DNA of 59,406 bases from Methylibium sp. NZG (GCA_001263235.1 LGRD01000017.1:1-59406); one strand, 5' to 3'; counted from the stretch's first letter, positions 43,210-52,921 are shown. Made by a program: numbers and translations. Notes: generated from the sequence alone by a model not told the origin.

Positions 43210-44038
43210 CTCCCCCGAGCTGTTGCAAAAGCTGGCGGCCGCGTATGCGCTGGGCACACTCGCCGGCCCTGCGCGCCGCCGCTTCGAGTCGGTGATGCGC
43301 AGCGACCCGGCCGCCGCGCGCGCCGTGGCCCAGTGGAACCGGCGCCTGCAGCCGTTGGCCGAGCAGTTGCCGCCACGGGAAGCCAGCGCCCAGTTGTGGC
43401 AGCGGATCGAACAGCGCGCGTTTGGTGCGAGTACCGGCGCGGTCGATGCCACCGAACGTGTCGGCTCGGCCGATGCTGCCGCCGCCCCGCGCCGGGCAAC
43501 CGCCAAGCGCCGCGCCGAACCGACCGCGCTGCGCCGCTGGTTGAACGCGAAGTTCACCGCGCTGTGGTCGCCGCTGCCGGCCGGTGCACTGGCCACCGGG
43601 CTGGCCTTCGGCATGGCCTTCAGCCTGGTGCTGCCGGGGGTGCTGACACGGCTTCAGTCCGACCAAATCACCGAGTTGCCCGAGAGCTACGTCGGCGTGC
43701 TGGCCACCGCACAGGGCCGAACCGGGCTGATCGTGTCCAGCCTGCGGCACGGCACGGTGATGGACTTGAAGCGGGTCACCGACGTGCCGGTGCCCCCGGG
43801 CCTGGGGCTGTACCTGTGGGCCATCGACGCGCAGGGCCGGCCCAGCCCCATCGGCCCGGTGCCGCAAGGCGCCTTCGTTCGAGTGCCCTTGCCGAGCCCG
43901 GCAGAGCAACTCTTCTCGAAGGCGGTGGAGTTGGGCGTGTCGTTCGAGGCGCCGCAGACCCGGCCCACCGCGCCGACCACGCCCTACGCCTACCGAGGCC
44001 TGTGCGGAAAGCTGTGGAGGGTGCCCGCACCGAAGTGA
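43196..44038 (+). CDS. Anti-sigma factor, RskA family
   Basis: This 280-aa membrane protein has an N-terminal cytoplasmic anti-sigma domain (AAAYALGTLAGPARRRFESV, then RAVAQWNRRLQPLAEQ) and a membrane helix near residues 120-145 (ALATGLAFGMAFSLVLPG). The periplasmic C-terminal domain (VPVPPGLGLYLWAIDAQGRP, then FSKAVELGVSFE) is typical of RskA. It should hold the upstream ECF sigma inactive until an envelope signal. GGAGG seven bases upstream supports this start. Confidence 0.9.
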   Translation: MHWRDSPELLQKLAAAYALGTLAGPARRRFESVMRSDPAAARAVAQWNRRLQPLAEQLPPREASAQLWQRIEQRAFGASTGAVDATERVGSADAAAAPRRATAKRRAEPTALRRWLNAKFTALWSPLPAGALATGLAFGMAFSLVLPGVLTRLQSDQITELPESYVGVLATAQGRTGLIVSSLRHGTVMDLKRVTDVPVPPGLGLYLWAIDAQGRPSPIGPVPQGAFVRVPLPSPAEQLFSKAVELGVSFEAPQTRPTAPTTPYAYRGLCGKLWRVPAPK

Positions 44039-44126
44039 GTCGCCGTGCGGGGCGCTGCCGAGGCGCGCCGTTGCGTGCCGCTGCCTTTGCATGCGGCATG
44101 CACGCGGCCGCCCGTTGCTCAAGCTC

Positions 44127-44132
44127 TAGAAT
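44127..44132 (+). promoter_or_regulatory. Possible -10 box before the FG-GAP gene
   Basis: TAGAAT in the 162-bp gap before the FG-GAP gene. No convincing -35 box was found, so an ECF-type promoter is also possible. Confidence 0.3.
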
Positions 44133-44200
44133 CGCGCCCGTCCGCAGAGCGTGGACCCGTACCTTTGCCACCGGCGGGGCCGGCCACATCCGTGAAGCAC

Positions 44201-45844
44201 ATGCCCGAACACCCGTCTCGATCCTGCTTGCCGCGCTTCGTGTGGTGCGCGGCTTGGCTGCTGCCGATGTGGGCGTCGGCGCAAGCCCCGGAAACGATCC
44301 CCCGCTTCGTCGAAGAAACCGACCTCGCCGGCCTGCAAAGCCGCTTCGAGGGCGAAGGCGAGTACCTGGTCGGCGGCGGTGTGGCCACCTTCGATTGCGA
44401 CGGTGACGGGCTGCCCGAGGTCTACGTCACCGCCGGCGTCAACAAGGCCAAGTTCTATCGCAACCGCAGCGCGCGCGGCGGGCCGCTCAAGCTGCTCGAA
44501 GAACGCTCGGGGCTGGAGCTGACGAGCGCCATCGGCGCCTACCCGCTCGACGTGGACAACGACGGTCAAGCCGACATCGTGGTGTTGCGCGTGGGCGAGG
44601 TGCAGGTGTTCCGCGGCCTGGGCGGCTGCAAGTTCGAGCGTGCCAACGACGCCTGGAAGCTGCGCACCGGCAATGGCTGGCACAGCGCATTCGCCGCCAC
44701 CTGGGAGCGCGGCGCCGTCTGGCCGACGTTGGCCGTCGGCACGTATGTGGACCGATCGAAGCCCGAGTTCCCGTGGGGCAATTGCACGCCGGGCTTGTTG
44801 ATCCGCCCGGCTGCGTCGGGCACCGGTTTTGCCGATGCGCTGCCGCTCGCGCCGGGGCACTGCGCGCTGTCGATGTTGTTCTCGGACTGGGGCCGCAGCG
44901 GCGAGCCGGCCCTGCGCGTGAGCAACGACCGCGAGTACTACAAGGGCGGGCAAGAGCAGTTGTGGCGCGTCGCACCCAGCCAGCCGCCGGTGCTCTACAC
45001 GGCCGCCGAAGGCTGGAAGCCGCTGCAGATCTGGGGCATGGGCATCGCCAGCCACGACCTGGACGGCGACGGCTTTCCCGAGGTCTTTCTCACCAGCATG
45101 TCCGACAACAAGCTGCAGACGCTGGACAAGGCAGCTGCCACGGCCGCCAAGCCCGCCCAACCCAGCTACGTCGACGTGGCCTACAAGCGCGGCGTCACCG
45201 CGCACCGCCCGTACATCGGCGGCGACATCCACCCCTCCACCGCGTGGCACGCGCAGTTCGCCGACGTGAACCACGACGGCCGCGCCGACCTGTTCATCGT
45301 CAAGGGCAACGTCTCGACGATGCCCGACTTTGCGACGCTCGACCCGAACAACCTGCTGCTGCAACAGGCCGACGGCAGCTTCGTCGAGGCGGGCCAGCAA
45401 GCCGGCGTCGCCAGCTTCAAGCGCGGGCGCGGCGGCTTGCTGGCCGACCTAAACGGCGACGGGCTGCTGGACATGCTCGTCGTCAACCGCTGGGACAAGG
45501 CGCAACTCTGGCGCAACGTCGGCGCGGGCACCGCCGACAAGCCGGTGGCGATGGGCCGATGGTTGCAGCTTCGACTGAAGCAGCCCGGCGCCAACCGCGA
45601 CGCGATCGGCGCCTGGGTCGAGGTGGACCTGGGCGGGCGCACCGTGCGCGAGGAGCTGACGGTCGGCGGCGGGCACGCCAGCGGCCACCTCGGCTGGATG
45701 CATTTCGGGCTCGGTGCCGCGACGAGCGTCAAGCTGCGCGTGCAGTGGCCGCACGGCGACTGGGGGCCGTGGCAGACGGTGGCGGCCGATGCGTTCTACA
45801 TCGTCGACAAGGCGCAGGGGGTGAGCGCATGGAAGGCACCATGA
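44201..45844 (+). CDS. Secreted FG-GAP/VCBS-repeat protein with ASPIC/UnbV domain (CRTAC1-like)
   Basis: This 547-aa protein has a signal peptide ending WASA|Q. It has a beta-propeller with at least five calcium-type DxDxDG repeats: FDCDGDGLPEVYV, LDVDNDGQADIVV, HDLDGDGFPEVFL, ADVNHDGRADLFI and ADLNGDGLLDMLV. The C-terminal ASPIC/UnbV domain (WLQLRLKQPGANRDAIGAWV) follows. Such proteins bind partners or polymers outside the cell. The stop overlaps the haloperoxidase-like gene, so the two probably act together. An open frame runs upstream to 44045 but lacks a signal peptide start. Confidence 0.88.
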   Translation: MPEHPSRSCLPRFVWCAAWLLPMWASAQAPETIPRFVEETDLAGLQSRFEGEGEYLVGGGVATFDCDGDGLPEVYVTAGVNKAKFYRNRSARGGPLKLLEERSGLELTSAIGAYPLDVDNDGQADIVVLRVGEVQVFRGLGGCKFERANDAWKLRTGNGWHSAFAATWERGAVWPTLAVGTYVDRSKPEFPWGNCTPGLLIRPAASGTGFADALPLAPGHCALSMLFSDWGRSGEPALRVSNDREYYKGGQEQLWRVAPSQPPVLYTAAEGWKPLQIWGMGIASHDLDGDGFPEVFLTSMSDNKLQTLDKAAATAAKPAQPSYVDVAYKRGVTAHRPYIGGDIHPSTAWHAQFADVNHDGRADLFIVKGNVSTMPDFATLDPNNLLLQQADGSFVEAGQQAGVASFKRGRGGLLADLNGDGLLDMLVVNRWDKAQLWRNVGAGTADKPVAMGRWLQLRLKQPGANRDAIGAWVEVDLGGRTVREELTVGGGHASGHLGWMHFGLGAATSVKLRVQWPHGDWGPWQTVAADAFYIVDKAQGVSAWKAP

Positions 45845-47211
45845 AGCGATCCTTCGCCTTGCGCGCCGGCCTGCGCGGCCTGGTCATCGCATCGATGCTG
45901 GCGGCCGCTGTCGCCACCCCGGCGCAACCCACCGCACCTGCCTCCGGGCGCCCAGCCGCCGAACACAGCGCCAGCGTCGCCACCGAATGGTTTTCGCTCG
46001 CGCTGCAGCTCACGCAGCAGACGCCGGGCTTCAGCCCGCCGGTCGCGTCGCGCGCGCTCGCCTACCTGAGCCTGGCGCTGTACGAGTCCATCGTGCCCGG
46101 CATGCCACAGCACGTCAGCCTGGCCGGCCAGTTGAATGAACTCAGCTCGCTGCCCTGGGCGCAACCCGACGAGGCACTGCACTGGCCCACCGTCGCCAAC
46201 GCGTCGATGGCGCTGATGACGCGCATGATGTACCCCACCGCGACCGCCGAGAACAAGGCCCGCATCGACCTGCTCGAGCGCAGCCTGCCGATCAAGTACG
46301 GGCAGGACTTCGACCCGGTGGCCGTCACCGCCGAGGTCAAGAACCGCTCCGAGACCTTCGGCAAGCTGATGGCGATGGCGATCATGACCTGGGCCCGCAC
46401 CGACGGCGGCCACGAGGCCTGGGGCCCGCTGCGCCGCTCGCGCCAGCCGTATGTGCCGCCGAGTGGCGCGGGCCAGTGGTCGGCCACGCCGCCGGCCTTT
46501 GCGCCGGCGCTGCTGCCGTGGTGGGGCGAGAACCGGCCGTTCGCGCTGCAACGCGCGGCCGACTGCCCCGCGCCGCCGCCACCGCCCTACTCCGAGGAGC
46601 CGTCGTCGGCCTTTCACAAAGAGGCGCTCGAGGTCCACCGCCTCAGCACCCAGGCCACGCAACAGCAGCGCCAGTACGCACTCTATTGGGCCGACGACCC
46701 GGGCAAGACGCCCACGCCCGCGGGCCACTGGGTCTTCATCGCCACCGACCTGCTGAAGGCGCGCAAGGCCAGCCTGGCCGACGCGGCACAAACCTACGCG
46801 CGGCTGAACATCGCGATGGCCGACGCCTTCATCGCTTCCTGGCACACCAAGTACAGCCTGAACCTGCTGCGCCCCGTGACGTATGTGCAGTTGTCGATCG
46901 ACAGCAACTGGGCGCCGAGCCTGATGGCCACGCCGCCGTTCCCCGATTTCCCGTCGGGCCACTCGGTGCAATCGGCCGCCGCCGCGGCCGTGCTGGCGCA
47001 AACCTTCGGCGCCGACACGGCCTTCGTCGACAACACCCACAACGACCGTGGCTGGGGCCCGCGCACGTTCAAGAGCTTCAAGGCGGCTGCCGACGAGGCC
47101 GCGCTGTCGCGCCTGTACGCCGGCATCCACTACCGCTCGGCGGTCGAGCTGGGCAAGGTGCAGGGGCGGTGCGTGGCAGGGAAAGCGCTGGCGTTGACGT
47201 TCAAGCGTTGA
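45841..47211 (+). CDS. Vanadium-dependent haloperoxidase / PAP2-superfamily protein, secreted
   Basis: This 456-aa protein has a signal peptide ending near ATPAQ. The vanadate/phosphate site is complete: K337 and R344 (KYSLNLLRP, the K-x6-R-P motif), S372-G373-H374 (FPSGHS), R424 and H430 ([11 protein letters not shown]-x5-H). The usual PAP2 Asp after H-x3 is Ala, as can occur in vanadium chloroperoxidase relatives. Known enzymes oxidise halides with hydrogen peroxide; acid phosphatase activity is the alternative. It is coupled to the FG-GAP protein gene by ATGA. Confidence 0.85.
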   Translation: MKRSFALRAGLRGLVIASMLAAAVATPAQPTAPASGRPAAEHSASVATEWFSLALQLTQQTPGFSPPVASRALAYLSLALYESIVPGMPQHVSLAGQLNELSSLPWAQPDEALHWPTVANASMALMTRMMYPTATAENKARIDLLERSLPIKYGQDFDPVAVTAEVKNRSETFGKLMAMAIMTWARTDGGHEAWGPLRRSRQPYVPPSGAGQWSATPPAFAPALLPWWGENRPFALQRAADCPAPPPPPYSEEPSSAFHKEALEVHRLSTQATQQQRQYALYWADDPGKTPTPAGHWVFIATDLLKARKASLADAAQTYARLNIAMADAFIASWHTKYSLNLLRPVTYVQLSIDSNWAPSLMATPPFPDFPSGHSVQSAAAAAVLAQTFGADTAFVDNTHNDRGWGPRTFKSFKAAADEAALSRLYAGIHYRSAVELGKVQGRCVAGKALALTFKR

Positions 47212-47435
47212 CGCAGTTGGAGCGTCGAGGCCACGGGGGCCACGCCTGCAAGGCAGGGTTAGCGATAGTGCCAGTAGCCACCCCGAAATCGTTGGCGGTG
47301 GGCTGCGTCGCATTAGCATGCTGGCCGGCGAAACGGGTGAGGCAACGATGCCTTCGTCGTTTCTCGAAACTCTGCCGCTCGCTGCGGGTGCGTGAACAGC
47401 ACGCCTCACGAGCCACTTCACTCCAGGAGACCTTC

Positions 47436-48470
47436 ATGTCGAATCGCATTTCAAGCCTTCTGTGCGCCGCAGCCGCTGCCGCACTCACCACCGGCGCGGC
47501 CGTCGCCAAGGACGTCACCGTCGGCGTGAGCTGGTCCAACTTCCAGGAAGAGCGCTGGAAGACCGACGAGGCCGCCATCAAGGCGCAGCTCGAAAAGAAC
47601 GGCGACAAGTACATCAGCGCCGACGCCGCCGGCTCGCCCGAGAAGCAGTTGGCCGACATCGACGGCCTGATCTCCAAGGGCGCCAAAGTGCTGATCGTGC
47701 TGGCGATGGACAAGGACGCGATCCTGCCCGCCGTCAACAAGGCCACCAAGCAGAAGATCCCCGTGATCGCGTACGACCGCCTGATCGAAGCGCCGGGCGT
47801 GTTCTACATCACCTTCGACAACGTCGAAGTCGGTCGCATGCAGGCGCGCGCCGTGCTGAAGGCCGCGCCCAAGGGCAACTACGTGATGATCAAGGGCAGC
47901 CCGACCGACCCGAACGCCAACTTTCTGCGCGGCGGCCAGCAAGAGATCATCGATGCGGCCGTCAAGAAGGGCGACATCAAGATCGTCGGCGACGAGTACA
48001 CCGACGGCTGGAAGCCGGAAGTGGCGCAGAAGAACATGGAGCAGATCATCACCAAGAACGCCGGCAAGATCGATGCGGTGATCGCATCGAACGACGGCAT
48101 GGCCGGCGGTGTGGTGGCAGCACTCACGGCCAAGGGCATCAAGGGCATTCCGGTGTCGGGCCAGGACGGCGACCACGCGGCGCTGAACCGCGTGGCGCTG
48201 GGCACGCAGACGGTGTCGGTCTGGAAAGACTCGCGCGACCTGGGCCGTGAAGCTGCGGCAGCCGCCTCGGCGCTGGGCGCCGGTAAGGCGGTGGCCGGTT
48301 CCGCCAAGTGGAGCGGCGGCGAGAAGAAGGTCGCGCTGGATGCGCAGTTTTTGAAGCCGATCCCCGTCACGCAGGAGAACCTGGACGTGGTGGTGAAGGC
48401 CGGCTGGATCAAGAAAGACGCGCTGTGCAAGGGCGTGGCGGGCGACAAGATTCCGGCTGCCTGCAAGTGA
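47436..48470 (+). CDS. xylF: D-xylose-type ABC transporter substrate-binding protein
   Basis: This 344-aa periplasmic sugar-binding protein has a signal peptide ending AAVAK. XylF features include [59 protein letters not shown] and [23 protein letters not shown] precedes the ATG at 47436; the longer open frame runs back through the haloperoxidase gene and was rejected. It is followed by an intercistronic hairpin, then xylH and xylG. Confidence 0.93.
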   Translation: MSNRISSLLCAAAAAALTTGAAVAKDVTVGVSWSNFQEERWKTDEAAIKAQLEKNGDKYISADAAGSPEKQLADIDGLISKGAKVLIVLAMDKDAILPAVNKATKQKIPVIAYDRLIEAPGVFYITFDNVEVGRMQARAVLKAAPKGNYVMIKGSPTDPNANFLRGGQQEIIDAAVKKGDIKIVGDEYTDGWKPEVAQKNMEQIITKNAGKIDAVIASNDGMAGGVVAALTAKGIKGIPVSGQDGDHAALNRVALGTQTVSVWKDSRDLGREAAAAASALGAGKAVAGSAKWSGGEKKVALDAQFLKPIPVTQENLDVVVKAGWIKKDALCKGVAGDKIPAACK

Positions 48471-48509
48471 TCGTCGTGGCCCGGGGCACACGCCGGGTTC
48501 GATGAAGCG

Positions 48510-48535
48510 AAACGCGGGCGGCTGCCCGCGTTTTT
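48510..48535 (+). terminator. Intercistronic terminator-like hairpin between xylF and xylH
   Basis: Ten-base-pair stem AAACGCGGGC-ggct-GCCCGCGTTT followed by further T residues. It probably lowers permease and ATPase expression relative to the binding protein. Confidence 0.8.
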
Positions 48536-48581
48536 CATTGACGCACTGATTGCGTCGACCGAGCGACAAGGAGAACAGCCC

Positions 48582-49769
48582 ATGAGCGGCATCGTGCAAT
48601 CGCTTCGCCAAGCCGAGCTGGACTGGCGCATGGTCCTGATGGGCGGCGTGCTGGTGGCCATCGCGCTGGCCTTCAACGTGCTCACCGGCGGCATCTTCCT
48701 GTCGCCGGAAAACCTCTACAACATCGCGCAGCAGACGGCGGTCGTGGGCATCGTCGCCACCGTGGTGGTGCTGATCATCGTGGCGCGCCACATCGACTTG
48801 TCGGTGGGTTCGGTGATGGGTTTCGTCGGCGTGCTGGTGGCCTACCTGATGTACACCGTGGGCTGGTCGTGGCCGGCGGCGTCGCTGGCTGGGTTGGCTG
48901 TCGCGATCATCGTGTCGGTCTACCAAGGCGCGCTGACCGCGCTGCTGGGCGTGCCGTCGTTCGTGGTCACGCTGGGCGGGTTGATGTCTTTCCGGGGCGC
49001 GGCCTTCCTCGTGGCCGACGGCAAGACGCAGCCAGTCAACGACGAGTTCTTCCAGCGCCTGGGCGGTGGTTACGACGGCGCAATCGGCGTGACGGCGAGC
49101 TGGGTGCTGGCCGGCTTGATGTGCCTGGCGATCGTGCTGGGCGTGGTGCAGAAGCGGCGCATGCAGGCCCGCTTCAGCGTGCCGAGCAACCCGCTGTGGG
49201 TGGACGCGCTGATGGCGGCGGTGCCCATCGTCATCGTGCTCGGCTTTGCCGCGGCGATGAACGCCTACAAGATCCCGAACAAGGACGCGCCGCAGGGCAT
49301 CCCGATCCCCGTGCTGATCTGGGCTGCGGTGGCGCTGGTGCTGTCGTTCATCGTGCGGCGCACGCGCTTCGGGCGTTACGTGTATGCGATGGGCGGCAAC
49401 CCCGATGCGGCGGCGCTGGTGGGCATCCCGGTGAAGAAAGTGACGCTGCTGTTGTTCGTGTTGCTCGGCGTGTTGATCACGATCGCGTCGATCGTCTCGA
49501 TCGCACGCTTGAACGCCGGCACCAACTCGCTCGGCACCGGCATGGAGCTGTACGTGATCGCCGCAGCGGTGATCGGCGGCACCGCGCTGGCGGGCGGCAG
49601 CGGCTCGATCGTCGGCTCGGTGCTGGGTGCGCTGATCATGCAATCGCTCGACAGCGGCATGCTGCTGCTGGACGTGCCGATCGGCCACCGCATGGTCATC
49701 ATCGGCCAGGTGCTGATCGCGGCGGTCGTGTTCGACGTGCTTTACCGCAAGTGGACTGGAGAGCAGTGA
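48582..49769 (+). CDS. xylH: Xylose-type ABC transporter permease
   Basis: This 395-aa inner-membrane permease of the ribose/xylose class has about ten helices. Signature segments are [40 protein letters not shown] and [26 protein letters not shown] precedes the start. The last base of its stop is the A of the xylG start. Confidence 0.93.
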   Translation: MSGIVQSLRQAELDWRMVLMGGVLVAIALAFNVLTGGIFLSPENLYNIAQQTAVVGIVATVVVLIIVARHIDLSVGSVMGFVGVLVAYLMYTVGWSWPAASLAGLAVAIIVSVYQGALTALLGVPSFVVTLGGLMSFRGAAFLVADGKTQPVNDEFFQRLGGGYDGAIGVTASWVLAGLMCLAIVLGVVQKRRMQARFSVPSNPLWVDALMAAVPIVIVLGFAAAMNAYKIPNKDAPQGIPIPVLIWAAVALVLSFIVRRTRFGRYVYAMGGNPDAAALVGIPVKKVTLLLFVLLGVLITIASIVSIARLNAGTNSLGTGMELYVIAAAVIGGTALAGGSGSIVGSVLGALIMQSLDSGMLLLDVPIGHRMVIIGQVLIAAVVFDVLYRKWTGEQ

Positions 49770-50554
49770 TGAGCGCCGTCACCACCAAGGCGCCGCTCGT
49801 CTCGCTGCGCAACATCTGCAAGAGTTTCGGCGGCGTGCACGCGGTCGAGAACGCCAACGTCAACCTGCACCCCGGCGAGGTGGTGGCCCTCCTCGGCCAC
49901 AACGGCGCGGGCAAGTCCACGTTGATGAAGATGCTGGCGGGTGCCTACCCGATCGACAGCGGTGACATCCTGATCCGCGGCGAGAAGGTGCACATCCGCA
50001 ACCCGGCCGACAGCCAGGGCCTGGGCATCGAGACGATCTACCAGACCCTGGCGCTGGCCGACAACCTCGACTCGGTCGCCAACCTGTTCCTCGGCCGCGA
50101 GCTGATGACGCCCTGGCGCACGCTCGACGACCTGCGCATGGACGCCGACGCGCGCAAGGTGTTTGCGCGCCTGAACAAGAACTTCAAGAACTTCCGCGTG
50201 CCGGTGCGGCGCCTGTCCGGTGGGCAACGCCAGACCGTCGCCATCTCGCGCGCGCTCTACTTCAACGCCAGCATCCTCATCATGGACGAGCCCTGCGCCG
50301 CGCTCGGGCCCGAGGAGACGCGCATGGTCGGCGAGCTCATCAAGCAGCTCAAGGCCGAGGGTGTCGGCATCTTCCTGATCAGCCACGACATGCCCGACGT
50401 GTTCGGCCTGAGCGACCGGCTGGCGGTGATGAAGAACGGCAAGATGGTCGGCACCTACAACACGAAAGACGTGAACGAGGACGAGGTGCTGGGGATGATC
50501 ATTTTGGGCAAGCGGCCGGAGGGGAAGGTGCAGGCGGAGAGGAATGAGGGGTGA
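49769..50554 (+). CDS. xylG: Sugar ABC transporter ATP-binding protein, half-size (XylG/FrcA-like)
   Basis: This 261-aa protein has a single ATPase domain: Walker [12 protein letters not shown], signature [17 protein letters not shown], Walker [13 protein letters not shown]. Classical XylG has two fused domains of about 500 aa. Half-size proteins of the FrcA type work as homodimers and are used in many alpha- and betaproteobacterial sugar systems. The D-loop reads AALG instead of ALD, as in FrcA-like proteins. Coupled to xylH. Confidence 0.88.
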   Translation: MSAVTTKAPLVSLRNICKSFGGVHAVENANVNLHPGEVVALLGHNGAGKSTLMKMLAGAYPIDSGDILIRGEKVHIRNPADSQGLGIETIYQTLALADNLDSVANLFLGRELMTPWRTLDDLRMDADARKVFARLNKNFKNFRVPVRRLSGGQRQTVAISRALYFNASILIMDEPCAALGPEETRMVGELIKQLKAEGVGIFLISHDMPDVFGLSDRLAVMKNGKMVGTYNTKDVNEDEVLGMIILGKRPEGKVQAERNEG

Positions 50555-50987
50555 GGTGGGTGGGGCGATGCATGGGTTGTGCTTCCCCCGTCTTGGGTTC
50601 GCGTTCTGCTCAACCGCTGGCGCGGGATCAGACCGCCGGGGCACTCTGCTCCGCGAATGTCCCCCGAGCCGGGGTACCGGCTCTCCTCCTTTACTTCGCT
50701 GCGCAAAGCGCCCCGCCGGCCTGATCTGGCGAAGCAGTGGGCTGCACCTGCCGGCGGTGTCGATCGTCGCTGACGCCTTCCTACTTCATCAGCTTGGTCC
50801 GACGCAAGGCACTACGGTGTCGGCCGGGGCCGTCGGGTGACCGGCGGAGTGAAGTAAAGGAGGAGAGCTGGTACTCCGGCTCGGGGGACATGAACGGAGT
50901 CGGTTACCCGATGGCCTCGGCTCGCTCGGTTGACGCCCGGACTACGTCAGGTTGCTCGGTGACTTCGATCCACGTCGAAGACACGCC
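50555..50987. other. Repeat-bearing spacer between xylG and vapC
   Basis: 433 bases with no supported gene. It is dominated by a long inverted repeat (50658-50700 and 50848-50890). Open frames beginning MSPEPGYRLSSF and MSPEPEYQLSSF appear in the two arms, but the differences between them are not of the silent type. Confidence 0.5.
50658..50890. repeat. 43-bp inverted repeat pair flanking about 147 bp
   Basis: Left arm starts TGTCCCCCGAGCCGGGGTAC and ends TTTACTTCGCT. The right arm, reversed, differs at only three positions, and CTCCG is shared farther out. The inside is not obviously palindromic. It could be the ends of a small non-autonomous element or two copies of a dispersed repeat. Confidence 0.65.
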
Positions 50988-51431
50988 TCACCCCACCACC
51001 GGCTCCAACAACGTGAACTGCGATCGCCCGACCAACTTCCTCAAACCCCGATCGAAGCTGACGAGATGCTCGCCGAGGTAAAGCGTGGCGGCGGCGAGCC
51101 AGGCGTCGGGCAGGTCGTTGCCGGTGAGTTGTTTGTCGGTGCAGAGTCGCCTCAGTTCCGGCCACTCGGGGCCGAGCGTGGCGAGTTGAACGCCCTGCGC
51201 CACGAGCAACGCATCGACGAAGGCGACTGCGTCTTCCACCGGCGTTGGGTGGTGGAAGATTCTTGGGCTGGTGACCAGGCGCAAGAAGCTGGCGAGCACC
51301 ATCGGCATCAGCGTGAAGGCGGCGCCGGCTGCGGCGGCGGCCACGGCTTGCTCCAACCAGGGGCGCGCAACGGCATGGTGGGGGTGATCGCTGCGCGACG
51401 CGGCGACCAGCACGTTCACATCAGGCGTCAT
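50988..51431 (-). CDS. vapC: PIN-domain ribonuclease toxin (VapC family)
   Basis: This 147-aa PIN-domain protein has acidic active-site residues at MTPDVNVLV (Asp4), TGNDLPDAW (two Asp) and FDRGLR (Asp). VapC toxins cut structured RNAs such as initiator tRNA. The start overlaps the antitoxin gene by 11 bp, the usual coupled arrangement. Confidence 0.9.
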   Translation of the reverse strand: MTPDVNVLVAASRSDHPHHAVARPWLEQAVAAAAAGAAFTLMPMVLASFLRLVTSPRIFHHPTPVEDAVAFVDALLVAQGVQLATLGPEWPELRRLCTDKQLTGNDLPDAWLAAATLYLGEHLVSFDRGLRKLVGRSQFTLLEPVVG

Positions 51432-51663
51432 CGCCCAAGGCGCGCTGCATGGCCTTGTTGCTCAGTGGGTCGACGCCGCCGACCATGCCTCCCCGCCCCT
51501 TGAAGACAGGCAATCGCGCCTTTGCGCGCGGCCGCTCTTGGTGAACTCGCAGGCGCAGTTGCAGCGCTTCTTCGATCAGGCGCGTGAGGCTGGTTCGTTG
51601 CTGCGCCGCCAACGCCTTGGCGTCGGCGAGCAGTTGATCGTTGATGTCGAGCGTGGTCTTCAT
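51421..51663 (-). CDS. vapB: VapB-type antitoxin
   Basis: This 80-aa protein has a ribbon-helix-helix start (MKTTLDINDQLLADAKALAA, then RTSLTRLIEEALQLRL), which binds the operon promoter. The C-terminal tail probably wraps the PIN toxin. It overlaps vapC. Confidence 0.88.
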   Translation of the reverse strand: MKTTLDINDQLLADAKALAAQQRTSLTRLIEEALQLRLRVHQERPRAKARLPVFKGRGGMVGGVDPLSNKAMQRALGDDA

Positions 51664-51748
51664 GCCAGCATGCTACAGATTTCTGTACGCTGGGTCCAGG
51701 CAAGGGCGGGCACAGAAATGGAGCAACCCCGCCGCCACCGGCCTGCCG

Positions 51749-52897
51749 TCACCGCCTGAACAACCCATCCGCATTGATCCGCGACAGATCCACATAGTCC
51801 AGCCCCGTGTGATCGGTGGCGGTGTACGTCAACTCGCGGCCTCCGAGGCCGCCGCCGATGTCGACGCGGTTGAAGCCTTCCAGCGCGCGCTTGATACCGG
51901 CGCGGGTGACGAGGCCCCTGTTGGCATCGGCGGCGCGTCGCAGCGCGGCCACGAGCACCTTGGCGGCGGCGAAGCCTTCGATCATCGCGGGGGTGAGTTC
52001 CTTGATGTCCTCGGCGGCCGCCAGGCGCGCGGCCTCGGCGATCATCGGCGTGGCCAGGCTGCGTTCGGAAGGAAACACTTGGCTCACGATCACGCCTTCA
52101 GCGTTCTTGCCCAGCGCCTTGATGAAGCCGGACGACGCGTTGTTCGACAGCGTTGCGATGATGGCCTGTGAGCCCGAGGTGCGAAACGCGTTGACACCAG
52201 CCGCCACCGACACCGGCGTACCGACGATCAGCACGCCCAGCGCCTTGGCGGCGTTCGCCTTTTGCACGCAGGCGCTGTAGTCGGGCTTGAACTTGTCAAT
52301 GGGCTGGTTGACGGTGGGCTCGGCGTTGGCTTCCTTGTAGACGCGCAGCGCGCCCTCCAGCGCGTCGGCGCCGAAGGAGTCGTCGACGGCGCACAGGGCC
52401 ACCTTGTCGAGCCCCGCCAGGCCCAGGTGGCGCACCACGCGCTCGGCTTCGGCCTGGTAGGTCGCGCGCACGTTGAACACCCACGGGTTGACGGGCTTGT
52501 GCAGCACCATCGCACCGGTCGAGGGCGCGAGCAGCACGATCTGGCTCTCGGCCAGCAGCGGCAGGATCGCTTGCGCGTGCGGCGTGCCCCGTGTGAGGAA
52601 CAGCGCCATCGTGCGCGGGTCGGCGATGAGCTTGCGGGCGTTCTCGGCCGCAAGCGGCACCTGGTTCTGGTCGTCGAGCGAGACCAGCTCGATGGTCTGG
52701 CCGGCGACGCCGCCCTCTTCGTTCACCGAGTTCAGGTACAGCTTGGCGCCGACGTTGATCTCTGCCACCGCCGCGGCCACCGGGCCGGTGAAGCCGGAGG
52801 TCTGGCCGATGCGGATCTGCGCCGCGGCGGGAACGGCGAGCAACAGGCTCGTTGCGGCAACGATGGCGCATGCGGCGCGGGCTCGAAGATGCTTCAT
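51749..52897 (-). CDS. ABC transporter substrate-binding protein, LivK/branched-chain type
   Basis: This 382-aa periplasmic binding protein has a signal peptide ending PAAAQ. Family features are IRIGQTSGFTGPVAAAVAEI, AENARKLIADPRTMALFLTR and LTPAMIEGFAAAKVLVAALR. It is an orphan: no LivHMGF genes are close. AGGAGAAC precedes the ATG at 52895-52897. It follows the MFS gene at 25 bp, so they may share a transcript and a substrate. Confidence 0.88.
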   Translation of the reverse strand: MKHLRARAACAIVAATSLLLAVPAAAQIRIGQTSGFTGPVAAAVAEINVGAKLYLNSVNEEGGVAGQTIELVSLDDQNQVPLAAENARKLIADPRTMALFLTRGTPHAQAILPLLAESQIVLLAPSTGAMVLHKPVNPWVFNVRATYQAEAERVVRHLGLAGLDKVALCAVDDSFGADALEGALRVYKEANAEPTVNQPIDKFKPDYSACVQKANAAKALGVLIVGTPVSVAAGVNAFRTSGSQAIIATLSNNASSGFIKALGKNAEGVIVSQVFPSERSLATPMIAEAARLAAAEDIKELTPAMIEGFAAAKVLVAALRRAADANRGLVTRAGIKRALEGFNRVDIGGGLGGRELTYTATDHTGLDYVDLSRINADGLFRR

Positions 52898-52921
52898 GGG
52901 GTTGTTCTCCTGGTGCATGGG

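Noticed and set aside
50579..50773. Small ORF containing MSPEPGYRLSSFTSLRK
   Set aside because: It lies in one arm of an inverted repeat; differences from the other arm change amino acids, which does not suggest selection on a protein.
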